Positions 8,718 through 18,478 of a stretch of DNA of 64,000 bases are shown here, piece after piece. The notes under the pieces were generated by a model. It was not told the DNA's origin. It searched no databases and was given only the letters and a program-made list of their open reading frames with translations. The stretch spans positions 1 to 64,000 of the forward strand of contig JAJVIG010000010.1 of NCBI GenBank assembly GCA_022072145.1. The letters are read 5' to 3'. Origin of the DNA: Pseudomonadales bacterium (lineage in GTDB: Bacteria; Pseudomonadota; Gammaproteobacteria; Pseudomonadales; UBA5518). Made by a program: the position numbers and the translations under genes. Numbering within the stretch: position 1 is the first letter of the stretch; each line of letters starts with the position of its first letter.

Positions 8718-10826
8718 TTAGCGTGTGCCTTCGGACCCGGAAGCCGGAACGCCGGTCGTCGCCTGTTGCGCTGCCTTCAGCTGGTTCGCCTGCCAGACCA
8801 GGAACGCCCGCACCAGCTCGAGTGCTTCGGTGTCGAGCTGCTCGTGGAAGGACGGCATGCCCCGGTCCGCGCGCGCGCCGCCGAGCACGATGGCGGCGAA
8901 GTCGGCGTGGGTCTGCCGGCTCATGTAGCCGAGGTCTGGAACGCCACCGCCGCCGCTGCCGTGGCAGATGCCGCAATGGTCGAAATACAGCAGCATGCCG
9001 CGGTTCACCTGCTCCATCGGCGCGGTGGCCGGCGGCGGATCGAGCACGCGATCCTGCGGCGGCGGCGGGGGCAGCACGCCCGTGGCGTCCAGCGCATAGA
9101 CGGCGATGCGGTTCGGCGAGCGCAGTCCGGCGACCGTCGCGCCGTCCGGGAACACGATCGACAGCGCGCCGCCCCAGCCGATGCCGGCGGCGATGAACTG
9201 GCGGCCATCCACCGCATAGCTGACGGGCCCGGCGGGAATACCCCCGAAGGTGGGCGTTTCCCACAGCACGCGGCCGTCCTCGGCGGCATAGGCGACGAGC
9301 CGGCCCTCGGTGGCGCCCTGGAACACCAGTCCGCCGGCGGTGGCGAGCGTGCCGCCGTTCAGCGGCACTTTCTGTTCGACTCGCCAGGCGGGCCGCGCGT
9401 TCACGATATCCCACGCGAGCAGTGAGCCGCGCGTGGTGCGCGCGGCCTCGGCCTGCAACTCCGGGTGCGCGACCGCGGCACCGAAGTCCTGGCCCGTGTT
9501 GACGCGGCGCTTGCCCATGCGCCAGGTCGCGGCGGGGTCGAGCGCATAGACGCTCGGCAACTGCAGTTCACCGAAGTACAGATAACCCGTGCGCGGGTGA
9601 TACGAAACCGGATGCCAGTTGTGGCCACCCACCACACCCGGGTAGAGCAGCGTGGCCTTGCCGGTGGCGCTGTAGTCGGCCTGCGGCGTTTCGAGAGGCC
9701 GGCCGGTCGCGAGGTCGTAGCCGGTTGCCCAGGTCACCTTGGTGAACGGTTCGGCCGACAACAGCCTGCCGTTGGTGCGGTCGATCACGTAGACGAAGCC
9801 GTGCTTCGGAACCTGCACCAGCAGCTTGCGCGGCAGGCCGTCGATCACGGTGTCGATCAGCGTGAGCTGCGCGGTGGCCGGATAGTCCCACTGCTCGCCA
9901 GGTGCGAGCTGGTAGTGCCACACGTACTCGCCGGTGTCGGGGCGAACCGCGACGATCGAGGACAGGAACAGGTTGTCGCCGCCGCCGGGGCTGCGCAGCG
10001 TGCGTGCCCAGGCGCCGCCGTTGCCGACGCCGAAATAGAGCAGGTCGAGTTCCGGATCGAAGGAGATCGCGTCCCAGACGGTGCCGCCGCCACCCCACTC
10101 CCACCAGCGCGCGCCGGACCAGGTCTTCGCTGCCATTGCCATGGCCGGGCTTTCAAAGGGCTGCGAGGGGTCGCCCGGCACGGTCCAGAAGCGCCACGCG
10201 AGTTCGCCGGTGTTCGCGTCGTACGCCGAAAGATAGCCGCGCACGCCCATTTCGGCGCCGCCGTTGCCGATCAGCACCTTGCCCTTCACGACCCGTGGTG
10301 CGCCGGTGATGGTGTACGGTCGTGATGGATCGACGAAGGTCTGCACGCTCCAGACCGGCGTGCCGGTCCCGGCGTCGAGTGCGATCAGGCGGCCGTCGAA
10401 GGCGCCGACGAAGATCCGCCCCTGCCAGGCCGCGACGCCGCGGTTCACTACACCGCAGCAGCCGTCGCCGCCGCGCGCGCGGTCGACCTGCGGATCGTAC
10501 TTCCACAGCGCCCGGCCGCTCGCCGCGTCGAAGGCGTAGACCACGCTCCAGGCACCGGTCACGTACATCACGCCGTCGATCACCAGCGGCGTGGACTCGA
10601 GGCCGCGCTCGTGATCGAGGGTCTGCGTCCACGCGAGGCCCAGACGAGCGACGTTCGACTGGTCGATCTGCGTGAGCGGGCTGAAGCGCTGCTCGTCCGG
10701 TGTGCGCCCGTAAGCCGGCCAGTCGGCGCCGGGCGCCGCGGCGCGTTGCGCGTCGGCGGGGCCTGCGCAGGCGTGCGACGCAGCGGCGAGCAGCAGCAGC
10801 GCGCTCAGCCAGCGGTGGATCGACAT
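8718..10826 (-). CDS. PQQ-dependent quinohemoprotein alcohol dehydrogenase
   Basis: A 702-aa periplasmic quinohemoprotein oxidising alcohols or aldehydes with PQQ and passing electrons through a fused heme c. A signal peptide (MSIHRWLSALLLLAAASHACA) precedes a PQQ beta-propeller with GALW/WKYD-type repeats and the adjacent-cysteine pair DGCCGV (C123-C124) characteristic of these enzymes. The C-terminal cytochrome c domain has CGICH at 618-622 and a likely axial methionine in RGMPSF. Length agrees with type II alcohol dehydrogenases. The start was set at the signal peptide rather than at an upstream in-frame codon. No PQQ biosynthesis genes lie in the window. It is divergent from the AtuA gene. 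Confidence 0.92.
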   Translation of the reverse strand: MSIHRWLSALLLLAAASHACAGPADAQRAAAPGADWPAYGRTPDEQRFSPLTQIDQSNVARLGLAWTQTLDHERGLESTPLVIDGVMYVTGAWSVVYAFDAASGRALWKYDPQVDRARGGDGCCGVVNRGVAAWQGRIFVGAFDGRLIALDAGTGTPVWSVQTFVDPSRPYTITGAPRVVKGKVLIGNGGAEMGVRGYLSAYDANTGELAWRFWTVPGDPSQPFESPAMAMAAKTWSGARWWEWGGGGTVWDAISFDPELDLLYFGVGNGGAWARTLRSPGGGDNLFLSSIVAVRPDTGEYVWHYQLAPGEQWDYPATAQLTLIDTVIDGLPRKLLVQVPKHGFVYVIDRTNGRLLSAEPFTKVTWATGYDLATGRPLETPQADYSATGKATLLYPGVVGGHNWHPVSYHPRTGYLYFGELQLPSVYALDPAATWRMGKRRVNTGQDFGAAVAHPELQAEAARTTRGSLLAWDIVNARPAWRVEQKVPLNGGTLATAGGLVFQGATEGRLVAYAAEDGRVLWETPTFGGIPAGPVSYAVDGRQFIAAGIGWGGALSIVFPDGATVAGLRSPNRIAVYALDATGVLPPPPPQDRVLDPPPATAPMEQVNRGMLLYFDHCGICHGSGGGGVPDLGYMSRQTHADFAAIVLGGARADRGMPSFHEQLDTEALELVRAFLVWQANQLKAAQQATTGVPASGSEGTR

Positions 10827-10934
10827 CGTTCGGCTTCCTCGTCGCGTGCAGGGGCCGCGATTGTAGGGCCGGGGTCGCGGCAGCACGGATTAACATCCGT
10901 ACAGGACTCCTTGCGTGACACCCATACTGAGCGA

Positions 10935-12857
10935 ATGGTAATTCACTGCCCGGTCGATTCGCGCGATGATGCGGCGAGACACTGGCTGCACGGGGCTGGA
11001 GCGGTGAATCTGAATAACGACAAGGTCGTGAGAATCGGCGCCGCCTCGGCGCAGCTGCTCGACAGCGTCACGGCGGTCGAGCAGCTGCTGACGGTGGACG
11101 GCCTCGATTACCTGGTGTTCGATTTCCTCGGCGAGGGCTCGATGGGGCACCTCAGCCTGATGTCGAAGTTCATGCCGGGCGGTGGCTTCGCGCGCGAGTT
11201 CGTCGACCTGCACGTGATTCCACATCTCCCCGAACTGCTCGCGCGCGGCATCCGCGTGGTCGCCAACGCCGGCGGCGTGGATCCCGCCGGCTGCGCCGCG
11301 GCGCTGCGCGCCTCGGCCGAGGCGATCGGCCTGCGACCGCGCATCGCCTTCGTGGAAGGCGACGACCTGCGCGGGCGCAGCGAGGAGATGCGCGCACGCG
11401 GTGTGCGCGACATGTTCGACGACCGCGCCTGCCCCGGGGCGATCGAGTCGATGAACGCCTATCTCGGCGCCTTCCCGATCGCGGCGGCGCTGGACGAGGG
11501 CGCCGACGTGGTGATCGTGGGACGCTCGGTCGACAGCGCGGTGACGCTGGGCCCGCTGATCCACGCCTTCGGCTGGAGCGCGGAGCAGCACGATCTGCTT
11601 GCCGCCGGCACGCTGGTCGGGCATCTGATCGAGTGCGGCACGCAGGTCACCGGCGGCACCTTCACCGACTGGCGCAGCGTGCCCGACTGGGCCAACGGCG
11701 GTTTCCCGATTGCCGAATGCCACGCCGACGGCAGCGCGGTGATCACCAAACCGCCCGGAACGGGCGGCCTGGTCACACCGGGCACGGTGATCGAACAGAT
11801 GCTCTACGAGGTATCTGATCCGCAGGCCTACGTGGTGCCCGACGTGGTCTGCGACTTCAGTGCGGTCAGCGTCACGCAGCAGGGCCCGGACCGCGTATTC
11901 GTCAGCGGGGCGCGCGGTTACCCGCCGACCGCCACCTACAAGGTCTGCGCCACCTGGCAGCGCGGCTGGCGCTGTACCGTGCTGCAGCCGATCGTCGCGA
12001 TCGACGCGGTGCCGCGCGCCGAACGCCAGGCGGCCGCGCTGCTGGCGCACCATGCGGCGTTGCTCGAGCGCCGCGGGATCGCACCGGTGCTGGGCTCCCG
12101 CAGCGAGGTGATCGGCGCCGAGTCCTGCCTCGGTCCGCGGGCACGCACGCGCGGTGCGCGCGAGGTGATCGCACGCGTGGTCGTCGAGCACGCGGAGCGT
12201 GCGGCGGCGGAACTGTTCGGCCGCGAGAGCTACGCGGCGCTGACGACGATGTCCGCCGGCAGCCTGATCCCGGTGTCACCGGTGGTGGTGCCGGTGCTGC
12301 GCGTGTTCTCGTTCCTGCTCGAAAAGACCGCGGTGCCGGTGACGCTCGACGTCGACGGACGCACGCGCCAGCTGGCGCTGCCCGCCGCGGGTGGTTTCGA
12401 TCCCGCGGCGATCGTGCGCCCGCCGGTCCCGGAGCCGGCGCCCGCGTGCCGGGAACTCGTGCCGGTGCCGCTGCTCGCGCTCGCGATCGCGCGCAGTGGC
12501 GAGAAGGGCAACCTGTTCAACATGGCGGTGATCGCGCGCCGGCCGGAGCTGCTGCCGTGGATCCGCGCGGCGCTGAGCCCGGAGGGCGTCGCCGACTGGT
12601 ACGCGCACCTGTTCGACGAGCCGGCCGCGCGCCGCGTCGAACGCTTCGAGGTGCCCGGCGTACAGGCGCTGAATTTCGTGGTGCACGAGTGCCTGGGCGG
12701 CGGGATCATGGGCTCGATGCGCCTCGATGCCGCGGCCAAGAACATGGCGCAGTTGCTGCTGGAGTTTCCGGTGCCGGTGCCACCGGCGCTGCGCGTGGAG
12801 CTCGATCCGGCACTGCTGGCCGCGGGCGATGGCGCGCCGTGGCTGGGTGCTCCCTGA
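10935..12857 (+). CDS. AtuA-like (acyclic terpene utilisation, DUF1446) protein
   Basis: Member of the AtuA/DUF1446 family, with an N-terminal DUF1446 region (VRIGAASAQLLD onward, including VANAGGVDPAGC and VIVGRSVDSAVTLGP) and the small C-terminal AtuA-like domain (ALAIARSGEKGNLFNMAVIA through NFVVHECLGGG). AtuA is required for citronellol/geraniol catabolism in Pseudomonas, but its exact reaction is unsettled. The ATG at 10935 gives 640 aa; an in-frame GTG at 11004 sits closer to the conserved VRIG and could be the real start, though its purine-rich upstream sequence is very near. It begins a same-strand run of nine genes with CoA-transferases next, linking it to a CoA-thioester pathway. 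Confidence 0.82.
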   Translation: MVIHCPVDSRDDAARHWLHGAGAVNLNNDKVVRIGAASAQLLDSVTAVEQLLTVDGLDYLVFDFLGEGSMGHLSLMSKFMPGGGFAREFVDLHVIPHLPELLARGIRVVANAGGVDPAGCAAALRASAEAIGLRPRIAFVEGDDLRGRSEEMRARGVRDMFDDRACPGAIESMNAYLGAFPIAAALDEGADVVIVGRSVDSAVTLGPLIHAFGWSAEQHDLLAAGTLVGHLIECGTQVTGGTFTDWRSVPDWANGGFPIAECHADGSAVITKPPGTGGLVTPGTVIEQMLYEVSDPQAYVVPDVVCDFSAVSVTQQGPDRVFVSGARGYPPTATYKVCATWQRGWRCTVLQPIVAIDAVPRAERQAAALLAHHAALLERRGIAPVLGSRSEVIGAESCLGPRARTRGAREVIARVVVEHAERAAAELFGRESYAALTTMSAGSLIPVSPVVVPVLRVFSFLLEKTAVPVTLDVDGRTRQLALPAAGGFDPAAIVRPPVPEPAPACRELVPVPLLALAIARSGEKGNLFNMAVIARRPELLPWIRAALSPEGVADWYAHLFDEPAARRVERFEVPGVQALNFVVHECLGGGIMGSMRLDAAAKNMAQLLLEFPVPVPPALRVELDPALLAAGDGAPWLGAP

Positions 12858-12911
12858 TGACGGATGGTTCGAACACCCGGTGCGCGTGGCCGGATCCCTG
12901 CAGGAGGTGCG

Positions 12912-14108
12912 ATGTTTCTCGACGGTTACCGGATGGTGGACATGTGCTGGATGGGCGGTGGCCCGTTCACGGCGCAGGTGCTGGGCGATCTGGGCTTCGA
13001 CGTCATCAAGGTGATGGAGGTGCCGAAGCCGTCGTCGGGGCGCCGCGGCGAGCGCAGCACCGGTTCGCTGATCGCCGAGCACAACGCGGCGCAGATGGCG
13101 CACTACCGCTTCGGCATCCGCAATGCGCGCAGCATCCTGCTGGACCTGAAGAGCAAGGAAGGTCTGGAGGTGTTCCATCGCCTGATCGAGACCAGCGACG
13201 TGATGACCGAAGGTTTTCGTCCCGGCGTCGCCGACCGGCTCGGCGTGGGTTACGAGGCGCTGCAGCGGATCAATCCGCGCCTCGTGTATGCGGCGATCAC
13301 GGGCTACGGCCAGACCGGGCCCTACCGTGACCGCCCCGGTCACGATGTGAACTTCGAATCGGTCGCGGGACTGATCGGCATGAACGGCAAGGCCGGCGGG
13401 CCACCGGTCGTGACCGGTGCACTGGTGGCCGATTTCGCCGTGGGGGCGATGTCGGCCGTGTCGCACATCCTGGCGGCACTGCTGCGCCGCGAGAAAACCG
13501 GCGCGGGCGCCTATTGCGACGTTTCCCTGACCGATGCGGTGTTCGAGACCAACGGCGGGGCGATCGGCCCCTATCTGGCGGCGGGCATCGAGATGCAGCG
13601 CGGCGAGATGTATTACTCGGGTTTCTGGCCGTTCAACGACGTCTACGAGACGCGCGACGGTGCCTACGTGTCGCTCGGAGCGTGGGAGCCCTATTTCTTC
13701 CGCAATCTCTGCCAGGCGCTCGGACGCGAGGATCTGATCGAACTGCAGTGGGTGGTGGAGCGGCGCGACCATGTACGGGCCGAACTGGCGGCAGTGTTCA
13801 GGATCCGCACCCAGGCCGAATGGGTGGCGCTGTTCGAGCACGTCGATGCCTGCGTGACGCCGGTGAATACGCCGGCGCAGGCCGCCAACGATCCGCAGAT
13901 GCGCGCGCGCGACATGGTGGTGGAACTCGAGCACCCGCACCACGGGAAGGCCCCGATGGTGGGATCCATGTTCAAGCTCGACGGCCGGCCGCTGGTGGCG
14001 CGGCACTGGATGAACCACCCCGGGGAACACACGGACGCGGTGTTGCGGGAACTGGGCTACGCGGACGGTGAGATCGCCGGTCTTCGCGCCCGGGGACTGG
14101 TCGGCTGA
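12912..14108 (+). CDS. CaiB/BaiF family CoA-transferase
   Basis: A 398-aa class III CoA-transferase. AGGAGG 4-5 nt before the ATG fixes the start. Family blocks are GDLGFDVIKVMEVP, LLDLKSKEGLEVFHRL, EGFRPGVADRLGVGYE, AITGYGQTGPYRDRPGHD and the catalytic aspartate in AGAYCDVSLTD at about residue 205. The C-terminal domain contains the typical GDGAYVSLGAWEPYFF segment. It follows the AtuA gene by 54 nt and precedes a second, clearly different CoA-transferase by 20 nt, so the two could be different specificities or form a heteromer. Substrate not deducible. Confidence 0.9.
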   Translation: MFLDGYRMVDMCWMGGGPFTAQVLGDLGFDVIKVMEVPKPSSGRRGERSTGSLIAEHNAAQMAHYRFGIRNARSILLDLKSKEGLEVFHRLIETSDVMTEGFRPGVADRLGVGYEALQRINPRLVYAAITGYGQTGPYRDRPGHDVNFESVAGLIGMNGKAGGPPVVTGALVADFAVGAMSAVSHILAALLRREKTGAGAYCDVSLTDAVFETNGGAIGPYLAAGIEMQRGEMYYSGFWPFNDVYETRDGAYVSLGAWEPYFFRNLCQALGREDLIELQWVVERRDHVRAELAAVFRIRTQAEWVALFEHVDACVTPVNTPAQAANDPQMRARDMVVELEHPHHGKAPMVGSMFKLDGRPLVARHWMNHPGEHTDAVLRELGYADGEIAGLRARGLVG

Positions 14109-14128
14109 CTTTCCGTGGAGGAACTCTC

Positions 14129-15418
14129 GTGACGGAAGCGAAGACGGACGGACAGGGCATCCTGCGCGGCATCACGGTGCTGGACTTCGGCCGCGTCGTG
14201 GCCGGCGGCTATTGCGGCCGCATCCTGGCCGACATGGGGGCGCGCGTGATCAAGGTGGAGGCGACCCACACCGGCGACCACATCCGCCTGCTGGGTCCGA
14301 TGAGCGGTACGGACTGGTGCATGCCGCCGTCCATCAGCCCGATCTTCATGCACTGCAACGCGGGCAAGGAGAGCCTGTCGGTGGACCTGAAACGTCCCGA
14401 GAGCATCGAGCTCATCCGGCGCATGATTCCGCAGGTCGACGTGGTGCTGGAGAACTTCACCTCCCACGTGATGCCCGGGCTGGGGCTGGGGTACGAGGAC
14501 CTGCGCCGGATCCGGCCGGACCTGATCATGTGCTCGATCTCGGGCTTCGGTCCCACCGGTCCGCTGGCGGACGCGCCGGCCGCGGATGGCATCGCGCAGG
14601 CCATGAGCGGCATGCTGTCGCTGATGGGCGAGGAGAACGGCTACCCCCATTTCGCGGGCAACGGCATCGCCGACACGGCCTCCGCCACGACCGCGGCCAT
14701 GGCCATCCTGGCCGCGTTGCTGGAGCGCATGCGCAGCGGCACCGGCCAGCACATCGATATCTCGATGATGCACACCCTGTTGAGCATGGACGGGGCGGCG
14801 GCACCGTACTGCGTGGTCTCGAAGGGCGAGCACAAGGTGCCGCGCAGCGGCCGCGCGCATCACCTGGCGTGTCCCTGGGGCACCTTCAGGGGGCCCGAGG
14901 GCAAATACCTGGTCATCATGATGACCGGGCCGTGGGCGTGGAAGAAACTGGTGGCGCTGATGGGCCGTGAGGACCTGCTGACGCATCCGAAGTTCGCCTC
15001 CGACGAGGCGCGCCTGCGGCACAAGTACGAGGTCCACGACATCATCGAGGACTACCTGATGGGTTTCGGGACGGCGGAGGACGCGTACCGGGCGCTCGCG
15101 GCCGAGCGGCTGCTGGTCGGCATCGTGCTCGACCCCTGGGAGGCGGCGACGCATCCGCAGACGCCGCCGGAAATGATCGAGTCGATCCCGTATCCGTACG
15201 CGGGTGCGCTGCCCACCATAGCCACGGCGCCGCGTTTCTCGCGCACCCCGACCCGCATCGGACGCGCGCCGTTCATCGGCGAGCACAACCGCCGCGTGCT
15301 GCGGGAGCTGGCCGGCGTGGACGATGCGGAGCTGGACCGGCTGCATCGGGAAGGCGTGCTGTTCGAGGACGCCACGGTCACCCACCTCGAAGCGGCCGCG
15401 GCCGCTTCGGCGCCCTGA
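14129..15418 (+). CDS. CaiB/BaiF family CoA-transferase
   Basis: A 429-aa class III CoA-transferase starting at GTG with GTGGAGGA 6-7 nt upstream. Visible blocks are ITVLDFGRVVAGGYCGRILA, ADMGARVIKVEA, LSVDLKRPESIELIRR, ENFTSHVMPGLGLGYEDL and the aspartate in GTGQHIDISMMH at about residue 210. It is only distantly similar to its upstream neighbour, so recent tandem duplication is unlikely. A 10-nt gap separates it from the lipocalin-like gene, whose ribosome site GAGGAAC overlaps this gene's stop, so the two are probably co-transcribed. Confidence 0.9.
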   Translation: MTEAKTDGQGILRGITVLDFGRVVAGGYCGRILADMGARVIKVEATHTGDHIRLLGPMSGTDWCMPPSISPIFMHCNAGKESLSVDLKRPESIELIRRMIPQVDVVLENFTSHVMPGLGLGYEDLRRIRPDLIMCSISGFGPTGPLADAPAADGIAQAMSGMLSLMGEENGYPHFAGNGIADTASATTAAMAILAALLERMRSGTGQHIDISMMHTLLSMDGAAAPYCVVSKGEHKVPRSGRAHHLACPWGTFRGPEGKYLVIMMTGPWAWKKLVALMGREDLLTHPKFASDEARLRHKYEVHDIIEDYLMGFGTAEDAYRALAAERLLVGIVLDPWEAATHPQTPPEMIESIPYPYAGALPTIATAPRFSRTPTRIGRAPFIGEHNRRVLRELAGVDDAELDRLHREGVLFEDATVTHLEAAAAASAP

Positions 15419-15428
15419 GGAACAACCC

Positions 15429-16415
15429 ATGCTGAACCGGCTCGACGACTATTTCGTGCACCAGGGCAACCGTCCGCTGGACGAAGCCACCGGCAGCGGC
15501 GCGTTGTGGCAGGAGGCGCTGTATTTCAACCTGCACAGCGCCGACGGCCGCTGCTCGGCCATCGGCGGGCTCGACGTGTTTCCGAACAGCGGCTTCGCCG
15601 TGGCCTGGCTGATGGTGGAGAGGGACGGCGGGCATTTCGCCACGTTCCAGACCGGCGGACTCGGCAACTGGCGCGACGAGCTGGGCGTCGGGGCGCTGCG
15701 CTTCCAGGTGATCGAGCCCCTGCGGCGCTGGCGCCTGTCGCTCGCCGACGAGGCCAACGGCATCCACGGCGAGCTCGAGTTCGAGTCCGGTTCGGCGCCG
15801 ACCCACTTCCGCCCGATCCGGCTCGACGACGGGCATGAGGTGGTGCTCGAGCAGTCCTACTTCAACCAGCTCGGTCGCTTCCACGGCAGCCTGCGCGTCG
15901 CCGGGCAGACGTTCAGCGGTTTCCGCGGCCTGCGGGCCCGGCGCTGGGGTGTGATCGACAGCCAGAGGCTGCCGTTCTACAACTGGATGTCCGTGCCGCT
16001 GAGCGACGGTGGCATCGTCGCCTGGCAGTTCGAGACACCCGACGGCGAGGTGCTCTACTGCGACGGCGCGCGCCTGCACGACGACGGCCGCAGCACCGCG
16101 ATCGTGCGCCTCGATCACCACTGGGAGCTCGGCGCCGGCGCGCGCCATCCGCACCGGCTCGACGCCGTGCTGCATCTGGCCGACGGCACCACGCTGCCGC
16201 TGCGGTTCCGCACGCAGGCCACCCATCACGTGGGAGCCGTGCCGCCGCACTGGAGCGATGCCGTGGCCGCAGAGCGCGACTACGCCGAAGCCGCCGCGTC
16301 GTCGATCGAACTGGTCGGCGAGTTCACCGTGGCTGGCGAGACGGCGATAGGTATCTACGATGTCGCGACGCGCCGGGGTTACCGCCGCTACGCGCTGCCG
16401 GCCCTGGAGAGCTGA
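15429..16415 (+). CDS. CrtC/AttH-like lipocalin-fold protein (putative hydratase or carrier)
   Basis: A 328-aa soluble protein without signal peptide, rich in short beta strands with paired W/Y/F residues. The opening (EALYFNLHSADGRCSAIGGL, then FPNSGFAVAWLMVERDGG) and the symmetric second half (FYNWMSVPLSDGGIVAWQFE) resemble the twin-lipocalin arrangement of hydroxyneurosporene synthase/carotenoid 1,2-hydratase (CrtC) and AttH-like proteins. That assignment is from pattern resemblance only. No catalytic motif is recognisable to me. Placed between a CoA-transferase and a crotonase in one transcription unit, it may hydrate an isoprenoid double bond or bind a hydrophobic intermediate; this is inference. 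Confidence 0.6.
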   Translation: MLNRLDDYFVHQGNRPLDEATGSGALWQEALYFNLHSADGRCSAIGGLDVFPNSGFAVAWLMVERDGGHFATFQTGGLGNWRDELGVGALRFQVIEPLRRWRLSLADEANGIHGELEFESGSAPTHFRPIRLDDGHEVVLEQSYFNQLGRFHGSLRVAGQTFSGFRGLRARRWGVIDSQRLPFYNWMSVPLSDGGIVAWQFETPDGEVLYCDGARLHDDGRSTAIVRLDHHWELGAGARHPHRLDAVLHLADGTTLPLRFRTQATHHVGAVPPHWSDAVAAERDYAEAAASSIELVGEFTVAGETAIGIYDVATRRGYRRYALPALES

Positions 16416-16473
16416 ACCGATGCCAGCCGGCGCCTCCCGGGCCGGTCACCCCCTTGCCAACGAAGGAGCCGCC

Positions 16474-17280
16474 ATGAGTGAAGCTGCCCTGCTCGTCGAG
16501 CGCGACGGCCACATCGTCACGCTGACGTTCAACCGCCCGCGCTTCAGGAACTGCATGAACCCGGAGGTGTTCATCCGTCTCGCCGACGCGTGGGAGATGA
16601 TCAACGCCGACGACGACATCCGCGCCGTGATCCTCACCGGTGCCGGCGGCACCTTCTGCGCCGGCGCCGACCTCGCGCACACGGTGCGCTGGCGTGCCGG
16701 CGAGCCACCGCAGGACGAGTTCGAGGCACGTTTTCGCGCCGATCCGGACATCATGTGGAAAGGCCTGCTGCGCAACTTCCGCTGCAACAAGGCGCTGATC
16801 GCGGCGGTCGAGGGTTCGTGCATCGCCGGCGGCGTGGAGATCCTCGAGTCGACCGACATCCGCATTGCCGGCGAAGGCGCGCGCTTCGGCATCTCCGAGG
16901 TGCGCTGGAGCGTGTTCCCGCTGGCCGGCTCCACCGTGCGCCTGCGCCGCCAGATCCCCTATACCAAGGCGATGGAGATGCTGCTGACCGGTGACCACTA
17001 CCCCGCCGAAGAGGCCCTGCAGATGGGCCTGATCGGGCGTGTGGTCCCCGCCGGCACGGCGCTCGCCCGCGCCCGCGAGGTGGCCGGACGCGTCGCCGCC
17101 AACGGTCCGCTGGCGGTGCGCGGCATCAAGCGGGCGGTGCAGGAGACCGACGGGCTGCCCGAGGAGCAAGCGCTGGCGATCGAGTACCGGATCGGCATGG
17201 AAGTCGCCCACAGCGAGGATGCCGCCGAGGGGCCGCGCGCCTTCGTCGAAAAGCGCGTGCCGCAGTACAAGGGCCGCTGA
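16474..17280 (+). CDS. Enoyl-CoA hydratase/isomerase family protein
   Basis: A 268-aa crotonase with GAAGGAG 6 nt before the ATG. The oxyanion block GAGGTFCAGADLAH is intact, and both acid-base positions of a hydratase carry glutamate: GGVEILESTDIRIAG and FGISEVRWSVFPLAGS. It is therefore the best hydratase candidate of the three crotonases in the window. C-terminal KAMEMLLTGDHYPAEEALQM and IKRAVQETDGLPEEQAL are standard. A 58-nt gap separates it from the lipocalin-like gene and 28 nt from the acyl-CoA dehydrogenase, giving the usual dehydrogenation/hydration pair. Confidence 0.92.
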   Translation: MSEAALLVERDGHIVTLTFNRPRFRNCMNPEVFIRLADAWEMINADDDIRAVILTGAGGTFCAGADLAHTVRWRAGEPPQDEFEARFRADPDIMWKGLLRNFRCNKALIAAVEGSCIAGGVEILESTDIRIAGEGARFGISEVRWSVFPLAGSTVRLRRQIPYTKAMEMLLTGDHYPAEEALQMGLIGRVVPAGTALARAREVAGRVAANGPLAVRGIKRAVQETDGLPEEQALAIEYRIGMEVAHSEDAAEGPRAFVEKRVPQYKGR

Positions 17281-17308
17281 CACCGTTTCACGAGACCAGG
17301 AGACGACG

Positions 17309-18460
17309 ATGTTCGACTACACCGAAGAACAGGAAGCCATCCGCAGGACCGCCCGCGAGTTCGCGCGCAAGGAAGTGGCGCCGGGGGTCGCCGAACGCGA
17401 CGCCGCCGCCCGTTTCGACACGCAGTTGTTCAGGCGCATGGGGGAGCTGGGCTTCATCGGCATGCTGATGCCCGAGGAAGTGGGCGGCAGCGATACCGAC
17501 ATCCTGAGTTTCAGCCTGGTGCTGGAGGAGATCGGCAAGGTGGACCTGGCCCTTGCCTGGTCGCTGTTCGCCTCGTTGTCGTTCGCCCATCCGGTGGCCA
17601 CCCTGGGCACGCCCGAGCAGAAGGCGCTGTGGATGGACACCATCGTCAGGCCCGTGCTGCGGGGCGAGGCCAATACCGCGATGGGGATCACCGAGCCGGA
17701 CGCGGGCTCCGACAACGCCCGCATCCGCACCCGCGCCGTGCGCGACGGCGACGCGTGGGTGATCAACGGATCCAAGACCTTCATCACCGGCGCCGGCCTC
17801 GATATCTGCAAGGGCGTGGTGGCGGTCTGCCTGACCGATCCGGAGCAATTCCGCTTCGATCACATCTTCATCCCCACCGGCACGCCCGGTTACCGCATCG
17901 GCCCGCCGCTGCGCAAGATGGGGCTGCATTCCAGCGACACGCGGGAGCTGTTCTTCGACGACGTCCGCGTGCCACTCAACCACCGTATCGGCATGGAGGG
18001 GCAGGGGCTGGAACGCACCAAGAGCGGGTTCTTCACCGCGCGCATCCTGATTTCCTCCACCTGCCTGGGCCTGGCCGAGGAATGCCTGACGCTGGCCACC
18101 GACTGGGCCAGGCAGCGGGTGGCGTTCGGCAAGCCGATCACCCGCTACCAGTACGTCCAGGGACTGCTCACCGACATGGCCCTGAACATCGAACTCGGAC
18201 GCCTGATCCGCGACAAGGCGGCCCACCTGGCCATGCAGGGCAAGCCGTTCGCCAAGGAAGCGTCGATGTGCAAGTGGTTCGTGACCGAGATGGCCAAGGA
18301 CTGCGCCGACAAGGCGGTGCAGATCTTCGGTGGCCTGGGCTTCATGGAAAGCTGCCCGGTTTCCCGGTATTACCGTGACATCCGCGCCGCCACCATCGGC
18401 GAGGGCACGACCGAGATCCAGCGCCACGTGGTGGCGCGCGAAATGGGCCTGCGCTCGTGA
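17309..18460 (+). CDS. Acyl-CoA dehydrogenase
   Basis: A 383-aa FAD flavoprotein oxidising acyl-CoA to 2-enoyl-CoA, with electrons going to ETF. Domain order is N-terminal helical (MFDYTEEQEAIRRTAREFAR), the beta domain with MGITEPDAGSDNARIRTRAV and WVINGSKTFITGAG, and the C-terminal helical domain with RVAFGKPITRYQYVQG and QIFGGLGFM. The catalytic glutamate lies in ATIGEGTTEIQR, the MCAD/SCAD-type position. The start is supported by CCAGGAGACGACG upstream. It sits between a crotonase and an AMP-forming ligase. Chain-length preference cannot be told. Confidence 0.94.
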   Translation: MFDYTEEQEAIRRTAREFARKEVAPGVAERDAAARFDTQLFRRMGELGFIGMLMPEEVGGSDTDILSFSLVLEEIGKVDLALAWSLFASLSFAHPVATLGTPEQKALWMDTIVRPVLRGEANTAMGITEPDAGSDNARIRTRAVRDGDAWVINGSKTFITGAGLDICKGVVAVCLTDPEQFRFDHIFIPTGTPGYRIGPPLRKMGLHSSDTRELFFDDVRVPLNHRIGMEGQGLERTKSGFFTARILISSTCLGLAEECLTLATDWARQRVAFGKPITRYQYVQGLLTDMALNIELGRLIRDKAAHLAMQGKPFAKEASMCKWFVTEMAKDCADKAVQIFGGLGFMESCPVSRYYRDIRAATIGEGTTEIQRHVVAREMGLRS

Positions 18461-18478
18461 GCGCCTGAGGTTGCCGCC

